Below are positions 1 to 9,856 of a stretch of 22,668 nucleotides of DNA, piece after piece (position 1 is the stretch's first letter; each line of letters starts with the position of its first letter). Source of the DNA: Ichthyophonus hoferi (lineage: Eukaryota; Opisthokonta; Ichthyosporea; Ichthyophonida; Ichthyophonidae); assembly GCA_002751075.1 (NCBI GenBank), contig NAOQ01000806.1, positions 5,298-27,965 on the forward strand, written 5' to 3'. A program made the translations under genes and the position numbers. The notes beneath the pieces are model-generated. The model worked only from the letters and a program-made list of their open reading frames with translations, was not told the DNA's origin and made no database searches.

Positions 1-575
1 TTATAGCATATTATACTATTATACTATTTAGATCACACTATCATACTATACTATACTATATCATACTATATCATACTATACTATACTATATCATACTATA
101 TCATACTATACTATACTATATCATACTATATCATACTATACTATACTATATCACACTAATCATACTATACTATACTATATCATACTAATCATACTATACT
201 ATACTATATCACACTATACTATACTATACCACATTATATCATATTATAATACACTATATCACACTATATCATACTATACTATACTACATCACACTATATC
301 ATAATATAATATACTATATCACACTATATCACACTATATCATACTATAATATACTATATCACACTATATCATACTATAATATATTATATCATACTATAAT
401 ATACTATATCACACTATATCATACTATACTATACTATATCACACTATATCATACTATAATATACTATATCACACTATATCACACTATACTATAATATATC
501 ACACTATATCATACTATAAGATACTATATCACACTATATCATACTATACTATACTATACTATTTCACACTATATT
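1..575. repeat. Pentanucleotide satellite (CTATA/TCATA/TCACA)n
   Basis: The stretch keeps a 5-base step almost throughout. Units are CTATA, TCATA, TCACA and CTAAT-type variants, and short higher-order blocks recur (three CTATA then TCATA-CTATA-TCATA). It is nearly free of G on the plus strand. It starts at the window edge, so its true length is unknown. It lies in the intron after the last visible exon of the TMEM41-like gene on the opposite strand. Confidence 0.93.
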
Positions 576-623
576 ATATAAGTACCTATACATCTACATC
601 TAAATATTAAGGAGGCAGCCTAC

Positions 624-2022
624 CAAACAAACCAGAAAGAGGGCCATGGGAAAGGGAAAGAGAGCTCCAGAGAGAAGACTCAGGAAGATGGAGCCGGGAA
701 TAGCAAAGGTTTGTAGACTATGTATGTATGTATTTATAGATATAGAGATGTATGTGTAGGTAGATATATCAGTGTGGTTATATGTATATTGGCTCGGAGG
801 AATGTAAATATAATACACATAGATGTACATGTAGATATAAAACAAAAGGGTATATGGAAGGGTATATATAGCGGGTAAAAAGCATAATGAGGCAACCTAT
901 CACATTGCATTAGAGAAATCAAGAAATTATCAAAGAAACATGCATATAGGCACGGTGAGATGATAGTGTGAGTATTGGTAGGGAACGAGGGAGAGGGAAA
1001 GGGAGATAGGAAGAGAGAGATACGTCTACACTTACAAGATAAATACCACAAAGTATGCCATAGTAACCTGTGCAAAGTAGCTCTCCTGATATATAGCCAA
1101 TATCGTGCCGAGGTCCTTAGCATCGTCCAATGAGCGGGGCATTTTAATCTTACCTCTGTGCTCTCTATAGCAGAGAATGTTAAATACAGCAGGTTATAAG
1201 GTATCCCATTATATTATATTATACTATATTACATTGTATTACGTTATATTATATTAAATTATATTATATTCTATTCCATTATATTCCATTGTATTACATA
1301 ACGTTATAATACATAATATTATAGTATATCATAGTATATTGTATTATATCCTATTACCATACGGGGACCTCTTAATCCTATAGCCCTTTTTACATATAAA
1401 GTATCAATGGAGTGATTGGTGTGGTGATATAGCTTGGTGCCTGTGTGTCCAATGGAATAGCGTTGAGAAGAAAGGATCATCTCAAGAGGGTCTACTACAA
1501 TGAATGCTATGAGAGTATGGAAGGTTTATTACAATGGCTAATGATACGGGGAGAGGTATCCATATTCTTCTAGTATAAAAAGGGGGTAGGTGAAAAAGAG
1601 AATTAGGAAGGGAAAGAAAAAAGAAGGCGGTAAAATAAGTACGTGGTAAAATATGGAAAACAAATAACAGAGTATATGAGTATACTGGCATATACATGCA
1701 GAAGGATGTATAGTTGCGTGGTTAGTGTACACAAAAATCGACGAAACTACAATACATAACCCTACACAACCCTACACTCCGTGCCTACTCTTTCTCCCTC
1801 TACCTCTACTCTCTCAGCCTCTTACTCTCTTTCTAAAACAACAACTCACTCCCTCGGAAACAAGAGAGAAACCTACTCGGCCACCGTTGGGAAGTTAATA
1901 TAAACCAGTGCAAGGAGAGATATTGAGGAGAAAAACATGACTAGCAGAGTAACTGCATGGCTGTAGTTCTTTCTCCCTTCCATTTTGTGTTCAGTTATAA
2001 GAGCTGCAGTTTCTACCTGCAT
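624..2022 (-). CDS. TMEM41B: TMEM41/VTT-domain ER membrane protein, 5' part (3 exons)
   Basis: Animal TMEM41B is an ER multi-pass protein of the VTT (DedA-like) family that scrambles phospholipids and supports autophagosome and lipid-droplet formation. Seen here are three minus-strand exons: 2022-1877, 1155-1036 and 717-624. They are joined at GA|gtaggt...cacag|A, TT|gtaagt...catag|T and TTG|gtaggc, and all phases agree. The peptide has one hydrophobic segment (AVTLLVMFFSSISLLALVYI), then INFPTVAEGKIKMPRSLDDA, then FLQTFAIPGSIFLSLLSG and FPFPMALFLVCL. These match the VTT entry motif of TMEM41B nearly word for word. The 5' end is uncertain: ATG at 2022 or 1983 is possible, the frame stays open to 2088, and a cag at the second ATG could be an acceptor from an upstream exon. 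The rest of the VTT domain must lie left of base 1. TMEM41A is the main alternative, but the wording favours 41B. Confidence 0.9.
1201..1350. repeat. Degenerate pentanucleotide repeat (ATTAT/ACTAT)n
   Basis: ATTAT, ACTAT, ATTAC and ATTCT units run with a 5-base period and some slippage. It lies in the intron between the first two visible TMEM41-like exons. It resembles a decayed relative of the array at the left edge, but richer in T. Confidence 0.75.
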
Positions 2023-3680
2023 TGATGCATGTGGGACTGATAGATATGGGGATAATAAATAAATAGAGTAATAAATACATTGCAACATTAATAGAACATA
2101 TTTTAGGGTATGTTATTACACTATATGATGGGATATGTATGACATGAGGTTGTGACAAGAAAAGAGATAGAGAAACAGGTAGGGAAGATATAATAGAATA
2201 GTGCGGTGAATCGACGAAATTGGTTAAAATGATAGTGACTATAATAATAGATGAGAGATGGCACTAAAAGATGGCACTGGACCTATAAATAAAGGAGAGA
2301 AAGATGTCTACGTTTATGTCTTTGTCTGTTCCGTAAACATGGTTTCGTCTACCTAATAGCATATCTACTATCGAGCACTTAGATCTGCATAATTGTATGC
2401 ATAGTGTGTGCATTTAATGAAGGTTTGAAAAGATGTATACAATAGTAAGAGTACGAGACAAAACATGGAAAAAAAGAAGAAAAAAAGTCTTATCATATTA
2501 TGTTGGTGTAATAAATAGCTCTCAAGACTGTAGTATAGCCTGGTGTGGGAGGTCTTGTGTTTAAAATATTTGTCCTTGTGTACGTGTATATGCATGGGGA
2601 GGGAGGGGATATTACATACGTCGTACTACATTGTCGCCTGGATGCATGATCCAAAAATATACAGGAACTACGTTCCCACTATATAAATCAGATGATATAC
2701 TTCTATTAATTAATATAAAAAAATAAAACGAACTGTAAACAACCGAGTACGTACAACTATTGACAAACCTCCACTTGGGGGGTTATTTAAATATATAATT
2801 TTTACACAGGTTTCAAGAAGACTATTCGCACATCCCAAGGTTGAAATTTATAAATGCTAAATAAAGCCCCTGGAGCCATCGATGGAATGTGTTTCTCTTA
2901 AAGGTATGCTTTTAGTTAAATGCGTACTATTTCCTGATAGGCTACATAAAAATCATGCCTTGTAACTCTCCATTGTATTGGTTAAAAAGGGGGAAAAGAC
3001 TAACAATAGACGTTCAATAGAGATTGTTAGCTACAAAACAGAATACAAGCTGGGTTTACATAGTTGAGTACAGTTAGTGTACAGCTAGTATTAGCTAATA
3101 ATATACGTGCAGTAGGGGTCGTTAATTATAAGATAGAAATAAATAGTAGAGAAGGAGGGCGCTTTAATACAAAACCAGTCACCTAACTTTCTACTAATAA
3201 AAAGACCAACCTAAAAACCTTTTAATCATTTGGCTGTAGCTCAAATACCAATAATACAACCAACTAGTAAGTGAAATTAATCATTGGAATGCAAGTGCTC
3301 TAGGGTGTAGTTACCCGAAATTGCTCTAGGGTTTTCTATACCGAATCCTTTTATAGTTTCTAAATACAGCATATTATATCTAATATGATATAAATAACTT
3401 AGTAATCTAATTATTTTTTAATTAATTAATCAGAGGCTATTAAAACAAGTTATGTATGTAGCTATAGTTGACCTTAAGTGTTAAAGCGGTAAAAGAGAAG
3501 GGAAATATGAAGTGTCTTTTTCTGAAGTCATTACCCTTGCAATAATGCATGTTAGGTGGTGGACTACAGTGTAAAAAAAACTAGAAACCCAGTCTCAACC
3601 ACACAGCAGGTAGTTTACTGTTCTAAATATACTTGATGTGGCGAGACTGAATTCGTATTAAACTGTATGCCTAATATAAT
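2023..3680. other. Gene-free stretch upstream of the TMEM41-like gene
   Basis: No exon with recognisable protein similarity was seen on either strand. The first part should hold the TMEM41-like promoter and 5' UTR, but no clear TATA or initiator element stands out. Short open frames here are low-complexity. A small local duplication, TGCTCTAGGGT/TGCTCTAGGGT, occurs around 3297-3335. Confidence 0.6.
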
Positions 3681-3839
3681 ACGATATATGAGAATTGATC
3701 TTATTCTGAATCATTACTAAGTAGGGTCAATAAATAATTTAATATTTAATTAAGAGTAGATAACAAATAAATAGAATATGTTATATTCTAATACAAATAA
3801 ATTAGGAATCATTGCGACGTATTACACATGTTCACAACA
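3681..3839 (-). repeat. Dispersed repeat R2, copy 1
   Basis: This copy shares the ordered blocks GAATCATTACTA, AATAGAATATGTTATATT and CGTATTACACATGTT with 12819-12955 and 15790-15967. Read on the minus strand it begins TGTTGTGAACATGTG, which could be the start of a small LTR, but no partner end or coding part is visible. A solo LTR of a different family inserted right at this end. Confidence 0.7.
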
Positions 3840-4221
3840 TACTGGGAATAATAAGTAGGGATAGGACGTTCCTGTGACCTATATTCATTTAGAAGGGGTA
3901 AGAATATTAAATTAGAAGGCGTTTAAGCGTGTCCCTGTGCGTAAACGGAATACATATGATAAGACATATTTTTTATTATTAAACAAGTTTGCAGGATTTG
4001 CCTTAGCAGGATGTCCGAGCAATGAATTTTCTTGGCCCAAGACATAAGATCTGAAATCGCTTCTTATCTAGTCGTGGGACCTCTTCATCGGCTGGTTCAA
4101 TTTTGATCAAGGATCTTGGATTAGCATTTAACACCAATTCTTTCTAACTACAGATGTCATAGTATTATTTGAATATATCTATTTAAAAAATACTTAATTG
4201 ATTAAATACTCCTGCTTTTCA
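3840..4221 (-). mobile_element. Solo LTR of the copia-like family seen in the 16-19 kb array
   Basis: The LTR reads on the minus strand from TGAAAAGCAGG to TTATTCCCAGTA. It aligns along its length with the LTRs at 16266-19186, sharing blocks around CTGTGACCTATATTC, TTATTATTAAACAA and GGCTGGTTCAATTTTGAT. CAACA stands on both sides (3835-3839 and 4222-4226), a perfect 5-bp target duplication. There is no internal sequence next to it, so this is a solo LTR left after recombination. It is an old fossil judged by divergence from the other copies. Confidence 0.82.
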
Positions 4222-4226
4222 CAACA

Positions 4227-4539
4227 TATATGGTAACTTAATGTATTGAATTAAAGGTCGGATTCATTCCCTCTATTTACCATGATCGATCAGTGGACCC
4301 TTTCCATTGCTACCTAATCATTATTCTACACGATCACTCCTTTTGATCTTTTAGTTATTATAATTGGTAATGACATCGTATGTAAAAAAATATTAAAGAG
4401 GTGAAGGTGCATTTCTTGAACATTAGGGAAATTTATGCCATTAATCCTTAAAAAAATTGCAGTGCACTAGCTCACATAAACAAACTATTTGGGTACTTCA
4501 ATACATACATTTCACATAAACTTATTATATATTGTAGTG
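4227..4539. other. Gene-free AT-rich stretch
   Basis: No exon, RNA gene or clear repeat was recognised between the solo LTR and the tandem repeat that follows. Confidence 0.5.
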
Positions 4540-4985
4540 CTCCTCAGCATGACAAGCAAGGGTTTAATTGTGCAGCAAGTTCGTTACAGCTTTTGCAATT
4601 GGTTTTCACGCTAAAAAACTATATTTCAAAGCCAATGGACTGTAGGGTACCGCCTGCTCAAGATAATATCACAAAACCTAATTTTAATCTAAATGTGTAC
4701 CTATACGAAATAGGTTATATATATACAATGCTGTCGTGATCTTCAGTACCCATGGGCAACAAGTTTGTTAGAGATCTTACTTTAATACGTATCTTATAGC
4801 TAGTTTTTACGCTATAAAACAATATATCTTAAAGTCAATGGACTAGAGTCCCACCGGTGCTTAAAGATTCATGAAACCTAAAGTAATCAATTATTGCGCC
4901 GTAAAGCTAGTTTTTACGCTGAAAGCGTCATATTAATTGAATTGTGTACCTATATGAAATATCTCATATATACGTTATTCCTTCA
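4540..4985. repeat. Degenerate tandem repeat, about 200-bp period
   Basis: The block TTTTCACGCTAAAAAACTAT...CAATGGACT at 4606 recurs as TTTTTACGCTATAAAACAAT...CAATGGACT at 4804. A third, shorter start is TTTTTACGCT at 4910, followed by TGTGTACCTATATGAAAT, which itself matches TGTGTACCTATACGAAAT at about 4697. A lead block (GCAGCAAGTTCGTTACAG / GCAACAAGTTTGTTAGAG) precedes the first two copies. This gives two and a half imperfect units. Family unknown. Confidence 0.7.
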
Positions 4986-5132
4986 AAATATCCTCGTTTG
5001 TAAAGTTTTCATGTTACAAAAACAACAGTTGACAGTTAGTGAAGAATGCAATCACTTTGCTTCCACCCTTCCTCGTGAACGAATATAGTTTCAGCTCAAG
5101 ATTGGAAAGATATAAATACTACGTGGTATGTA

Positions 5133-6443
5133 TGTTTACATGTCGGAAGTGGATGAACCACTGCGCTGCATCTGGCTGCTATGAACCTCGTCAAACTTCA
5201 CGGGAATGTCAAGCTTCGTATCACCCTTATTTGTATTCCATTTCTCAACTGGAATGTCACCATCTTTATAGGTGTTCTCGGCAAACAAAAGCTCACTACG
5301 GGCACCCAAACCTGACATGACAGGGCCTAAATGACGAAGTCCTTCAATTGGTTTACTCTGCATAGATGTCAAGATCCACATAACATAGTCACGAACATAC
5401 CACCATGCTTGAGTAACTAAACTAGTTGAAGTCGGCCCAAATCTAACAAGTTCTTGGTCGGTCCACTCTCCAAAATCAGCTGACTTGGCGCCCTGCAGCC
5501 ATGAACTATTCTCAGGGCAACCATTGGAGTCAGAGGAAGTCATGCCATAAGGCCCTTCATAACACTGATAGGAGAAATTGGCAGCCATCGCATACAGGGC
5601 AAGATTCTGCCACACCTGCATGAGGGCAACATTTGGACCGGATGTCATAGCCTGTAGGAATAATGCTTAGTTGGTACTCAATTGTAGACTTTTATATAAT
5701 TGATACATAAAAATATTGAAACATCACATAAATAAACGAAAATAAAAACAAAGTTTTCAGAGAACAACATAAACACATCAAGCAAGCTAGAAGTATAATA
5801 ATCTTACCTCAAGACTCTTCAGTGACCAAAGGAAAAGTGTGCAATCAGTAGCAGCAGTAGCAGTCAGATCCACTTTCATCAAACCAACTCGCACACCTAC
5901 TACGTTAAACATAGCCAAATCCAAAAAGCTTCCACTAAGTGACTTCCTTTCTCCATAAACGACGCCATTGGCAACGGTGTTAATCAGAACAACGCCATCA
6001 ATCACGAGGTAAAGAGCACGCTTATCAGTAGGGATAGTAGTTCCTGCCTTTACCTTAACAAAACTACCCATATCAAGCATCTTTCTAACTTCCCACTTTT
6101 GGGCTCCTCCTCTGCGATAAAGGAATCTCTGCATAGCACGTTCATCCTCGTTTTTGAAAGTAATTGGTCGCTGCCAATATAACATGCAACTTAATGCACG
6201 AATATGAAACAAAATGGTCCAGAGACCCCAGAAGCAACCATCAATACTAATTAGCCAGGGTGTAGATTGCACTGTACCCCAAGAAGGGAAACCCTGAGAG
6301 GCGTTAGTTATAATGAAGATGTAGGCAACAAGCAAGCAAAATCTGATGATCAACACATCTCTCTCGAAAATGGCAGAACAAAAGAAAAAGAAACTGAACA
6401 TCTGGAAAAATATTCCATTGGTGTTCATAATAGCAGGCCCCAT
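5133..6443 (-). CDS. Popeye-domain-like membrane protein (2 exons)
   Basis: POPDC proteins in animals are three-pass membrane proteins whose cytosolic Popeye domain binds cAMP. Seen here are exons 6443-5808 and 5651-5133, joined GAG|gtaaga...ctacag|GCT across a 156-bp intron in phase 0, giving 384 aa. Hydrophobic segments lie at about 10-26, 30-46 and 62-80. YWQRPITF (89-96) matches the YKRRP block after TM3 of animal POPDC. The fold then continues through an RALYLVIDGVVLI-type strand (142-154), FLDLAMF (173-179) and VDLTATAATDCTLFLW (191-206), all in family order. The DSPE and FQVT cAMP-contact motifs of animal POPDC are not seen. The exon-2 part (172 aa) has no recognisable domain and ends in a Ser-rich tail. 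The frame is open upstream to about 6530 with no earlier ATG, so a further 5' exon is possible. Confident as coding; fairly confident as Popeye family; function unknown. Confidence 0.82.
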
Positions 6444-6543
6444 TGTTTGTCGGTTATTGTAGTACACCAAGGCGCACTTATTGTCAGATAGCTCGTAGAA
6501 TATCGAAACAAATTACACCAATCACCATCAAATTAAAATACTT

Positions 6544-8799
6544 AAATAGACCAGCCCTAATATTTAAACTGCAGGTTATATATGCGTAGAAGAGAGCTAT
6601 TGACCAATAGACGGATAGCATTAATATAATCCAATCAATGTATTATTGTGTTTCAGTAGCTAATCAGAATCCTCCAAGGCTATGTAACGGGTTAAATATG
6701 ATTTTGAATCCAATGAATGCTGGGGTATATTCTAGTAGCGAATCATAGTTTTTAAAGAGTATATAATCGGTTTTGTATGATACTGTATCGATGCATTCCA
6801 TCGAACCTTCAATCATCAGTCATCGTTTTCATCCAACCGATCTTTATATGAAATAGGAAAAACCTTCCTTACCTCCCTGGGTTATCATTATTTTAAATTC
6901 AGGTTGTTGTTAGTTATTAGCTCCTCATAAAAATGTTTATTTTTTAATACTTTTTTAATATTAATACTAATTCTATTTTTATATTTAATATACTCAATTA
7001 TTAGCTTTGATTAGGATAGTCAAGATATCTTCTTCTACGCAAAACAATATTGTTATTTGTCTGAAATCTTGTGCAGCAGGCAGAAAAAAGTTTTAAAAAA
7101 CGAACCCTTATATGGAAACTGCATGCTATTACTTAACGCTTTAGCCTAAGAATGGCCTTCGGTCGGGAGGGCAGATGCTTTAAAAAAATTAAAATATTGC
7201 TCGCATTGGTGTATAAAATACGCCTTTATTTAAATGTATCATGGAACTACTTTTTCGGATCCCCCTGCAGTTCGTTCTAGCAATTTGTTATATTTAGTTT
7301 GAAAAATCTTTACGGCAAAGCCAGTACTTAAAAATCTTGAGATGAACCCGCCAACATGCATTCCTACACACGTCAGGTTGCAAGATTTATGCACGCACGG
7401 GACGTTTACATGCAACTATTTATAGTAAATAATGTATTACCTGTGCCCCTATGTTTATGTTGCGTATGACCAAGTATCCCCAACCGCGGGAACCATGTGT
7501 AATTTCACCTTTTGTCCAGGCTCATTTTATATACAATGTGGGCCGCCATTCAGAGTCACCTAAAGTACAATCCCTATAGGAGAGGCATCGCAATTAATTG
7601 GAAAGCATCTTGTTATATGCCAAACTAAAAATTTTAAAAATATAATCGTATGAAAATATACTTTTTTAAAACCAATGTCACCGGACAAAGACATATCTAT
7701 CTCGACTGGGTTACGTGTTACACTATATTATTACGGTACTGCACTTCTACACAGACACCGGCTCCAATTTTTTCTTATACTTTTAAGACATTTAAGAACT
7801 CGCTTTGGTTACGACAGTGAGATAATGATCAGCATTATTTGCTTGTACATTTGACTGTAATGTAATCTTAAACAATGGAGGAATCTAGTTTATTCATACA
7901 CCAAACGTAAAGCCGTTAATCTTACTAAATGAAGCATTTACTCAAGGTAGATCACCAAGATTTGAGTTAAAAAATCGCAACCCATGCATGACTCAAAGTT
8001 CTTTGAGAACCACGGCGCTGGGGTAAGTTATGTCGATGTCTATGAGTTTTTAATGTTTGTAAAAATGTTCTCCGAGTTTTGTTCGCATTTAGCTGCAGAA
8101 ATTTGATCGATGGCAAATACGATTCAAAAATTTGTAAGCTATGTCCCATACCGTTATATGTTTAAATCCTATAGACGAATGCTCCGCTAGGATGTAAGAT
8201 AGACAACTATAATCCAGAATTATTTAGAGCAGAGTATGTATCTTAATTTAGTAATTAGGTTAGCATGCTTAATAGTAGGTACTAAACCTAATATTAATAA
8301 TAAAAATTGGAATGTAGGTGTCTACATCATCATATAGATCTGGCCTGATTAGGCTTGATTTTCTTATCACCGATAGGGCATCGCTCTGGCCATATAACGG
8401 AGGTGATCAACAACTACATCCTGCCACTAATAGAGCCACATTTTATATTTTGAGGATTTAGCCAGCCACATGTATTTGTTTAATCTTAAAGAGGCAAAAG
8501 AACACTTGCACATACCATGTCATTGAAAGACTGTAGATATTTATATATTTTTTACATTTTTACAATTAATAAATACTCACAAAATTGTAATTTTACTAGA
8601 TTTTTTTTCCTAATGCACATGTTATCTACTCTTAGCTTAATTTAAATCGGTTAAATTTCTTTTTTAATAAAAGAGCAGATTTTTTTGGGGATTGGGACAT
8701 GCTAATCTTTAGTTAATGCTAATAATGATCATATCGAAGTGTTATTTGCTAGGATAATAATGGAGCCACTAGATACATTGGAGTGGAGATAGATCAACA
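6544..8799. other. Gene-free intergenic DNA between divergent genes
   Basis: No exon of a known family was recognised on either strand. The first few hundred bases should include the Popeye-like promoter, but no canonical box is evident. Around 7340-7600 the base composition is more balanced than its surroundings (CCGCGG, GGGCCGCC), without an interpretable frame. A 60-residue minus-strand frame at 7967-8149 was considered and left out. Confidence 0.55.
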
Positions 8800-9225
8800 A
8801 ACTTTGTCCCTGTGACCTATATCCATTTAGGGTAAAGGTATTCAAACGCATAATTTTGTGTACACAGAGTATAGTTTGGCTATGCCGTATTTTTATTATT
8901 AAAACAAAGCAGCATAAGTCCATAAGGTTGTTAAAATTAGAAAAGAGCAGTTAGTTGGGCAGCCAGCTGTAAATTAGCTCTCTTCCTGATTCATTCACTT
9001 CACCCAGTTAAGATCATCAACCATTAGCTAACGATTAATTTTGGCTTAAGTAACAACATTTGACAACAAAGTATAGGTATAGGTATATGCGTAGTGGCGT
9101 CTGGCGTCTGGCGACTGAGTTGATATGTGCGTGCTGCCCAGGTGTTTTGCACATACCTTGGTGTCACTTTGAAGCTGAAAATGTTGTTAGTTTAAATCTG
9201 CATTTGAACTATTAACCGGGCAGCA
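8800..9225 (-). mobile_element. Eroded fragment of the copia-like LTR family (LTR piece plus internal piece)
   Basis: Bases 8800-8935 match the part of the family LTR around CCTGTGACCTATATCCATTTAG and TTTTTATTATTAAAACAAAG. Bases about 9090-9215 match the non-coding internal segment (GGCGTCTGGCGACTGAG...TGTCACTTTGAAGCTGAAAATGTTG). Their order and orientation are those of an internal segment followed by a 3' LTR on the minus strand, as in the array at 16-19 kb. It is a broken, old copy with no target duplication recognised. Confidence 0.65.
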
Positions 9226-9856
9226 TGCAAAGTTAACGACTAGAATGAGATTGGCTGCCTGTACATATACCTCCTTTTCCTCTCTCTCTTCTTCCTACTA
9301 TCCTTACTATCCTACCTATCACTCATCTGGTTCAGGCAAAGATTGATAAAGTTTTAACATATTCATCACTCGATGTGCCAAGGTTGGTACCTATTAAACA
9401 TCATTACACAACAATAAAACTAAACAGCAATTTTTCTCTTAAAGTATTTGTTTGGCCATTACCTCATTAATGAATGTTGGTTAGATTGAATTGCTGATTG
9501 AATGCCTACCGATTATATTTGGTATATTTCTATTTTAATACCTCCGGTTCCCAAGGGATCCAATGGAGAATTTGTTATACATGGATAGATATGGTATGGT
9601 ATGTTCGTTGATCCTTTTGTGGATAAAATCGCGCGCTTAGCCTTCGCATAGTACTACATTTTATACCGTTGTATATCATGACCGAAATACAACAAATAAA
9701 TAAATAAAGGTTACTGGTAACATATTATTAAGTCTAGTTTTTTATTCTTTTTTATATTATTCTATTGCTAGTCTTGCTCCAAGCACATTTTCCACTCTAA
9801 TATCAGTTGTTGAAAAGGTGTTGTTACATAAAATATACATTTCGTCACTTAAAACT
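9226..9856 (+). promoter_or_regulatory. Upstream region of PSMD9
   Basis: This is the presumed promoter and 5' UTR of the PSMD9 gene. A pyrimidine run (CCTCCTTTTCCTCTCTCTCTTCTTCC) lies near 9271. No convincing TATA box at a fitting distance could be chosen among the many AT runs. The start codon context is AAAACTATGTCT. Confidence 0.35.

Noticed and set aside
1-575. CRISPR-like or centromeric array
   Set aside because: There are no spacers and the unit is only 5 bases, so it is a simple microsatellite. Nothing here shows centromere function.
734-1123. Long minus frame over 734-1123 rich in Ser, Thr, His and Phe
   Set aside because: It is an out-of-frame shadow of the TMEM41-like exon at 1036-1155 running into intron sequence.
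7967-8149. Minus-strand 60-residue frame with FLQLNANKTRRTFLQ, faintly like the start of a LINE endonuclease
   Set aside because: The likeness is one short phrase. Nothing downstream continues the domain, and no LINE reverse transcriptase is nearby.
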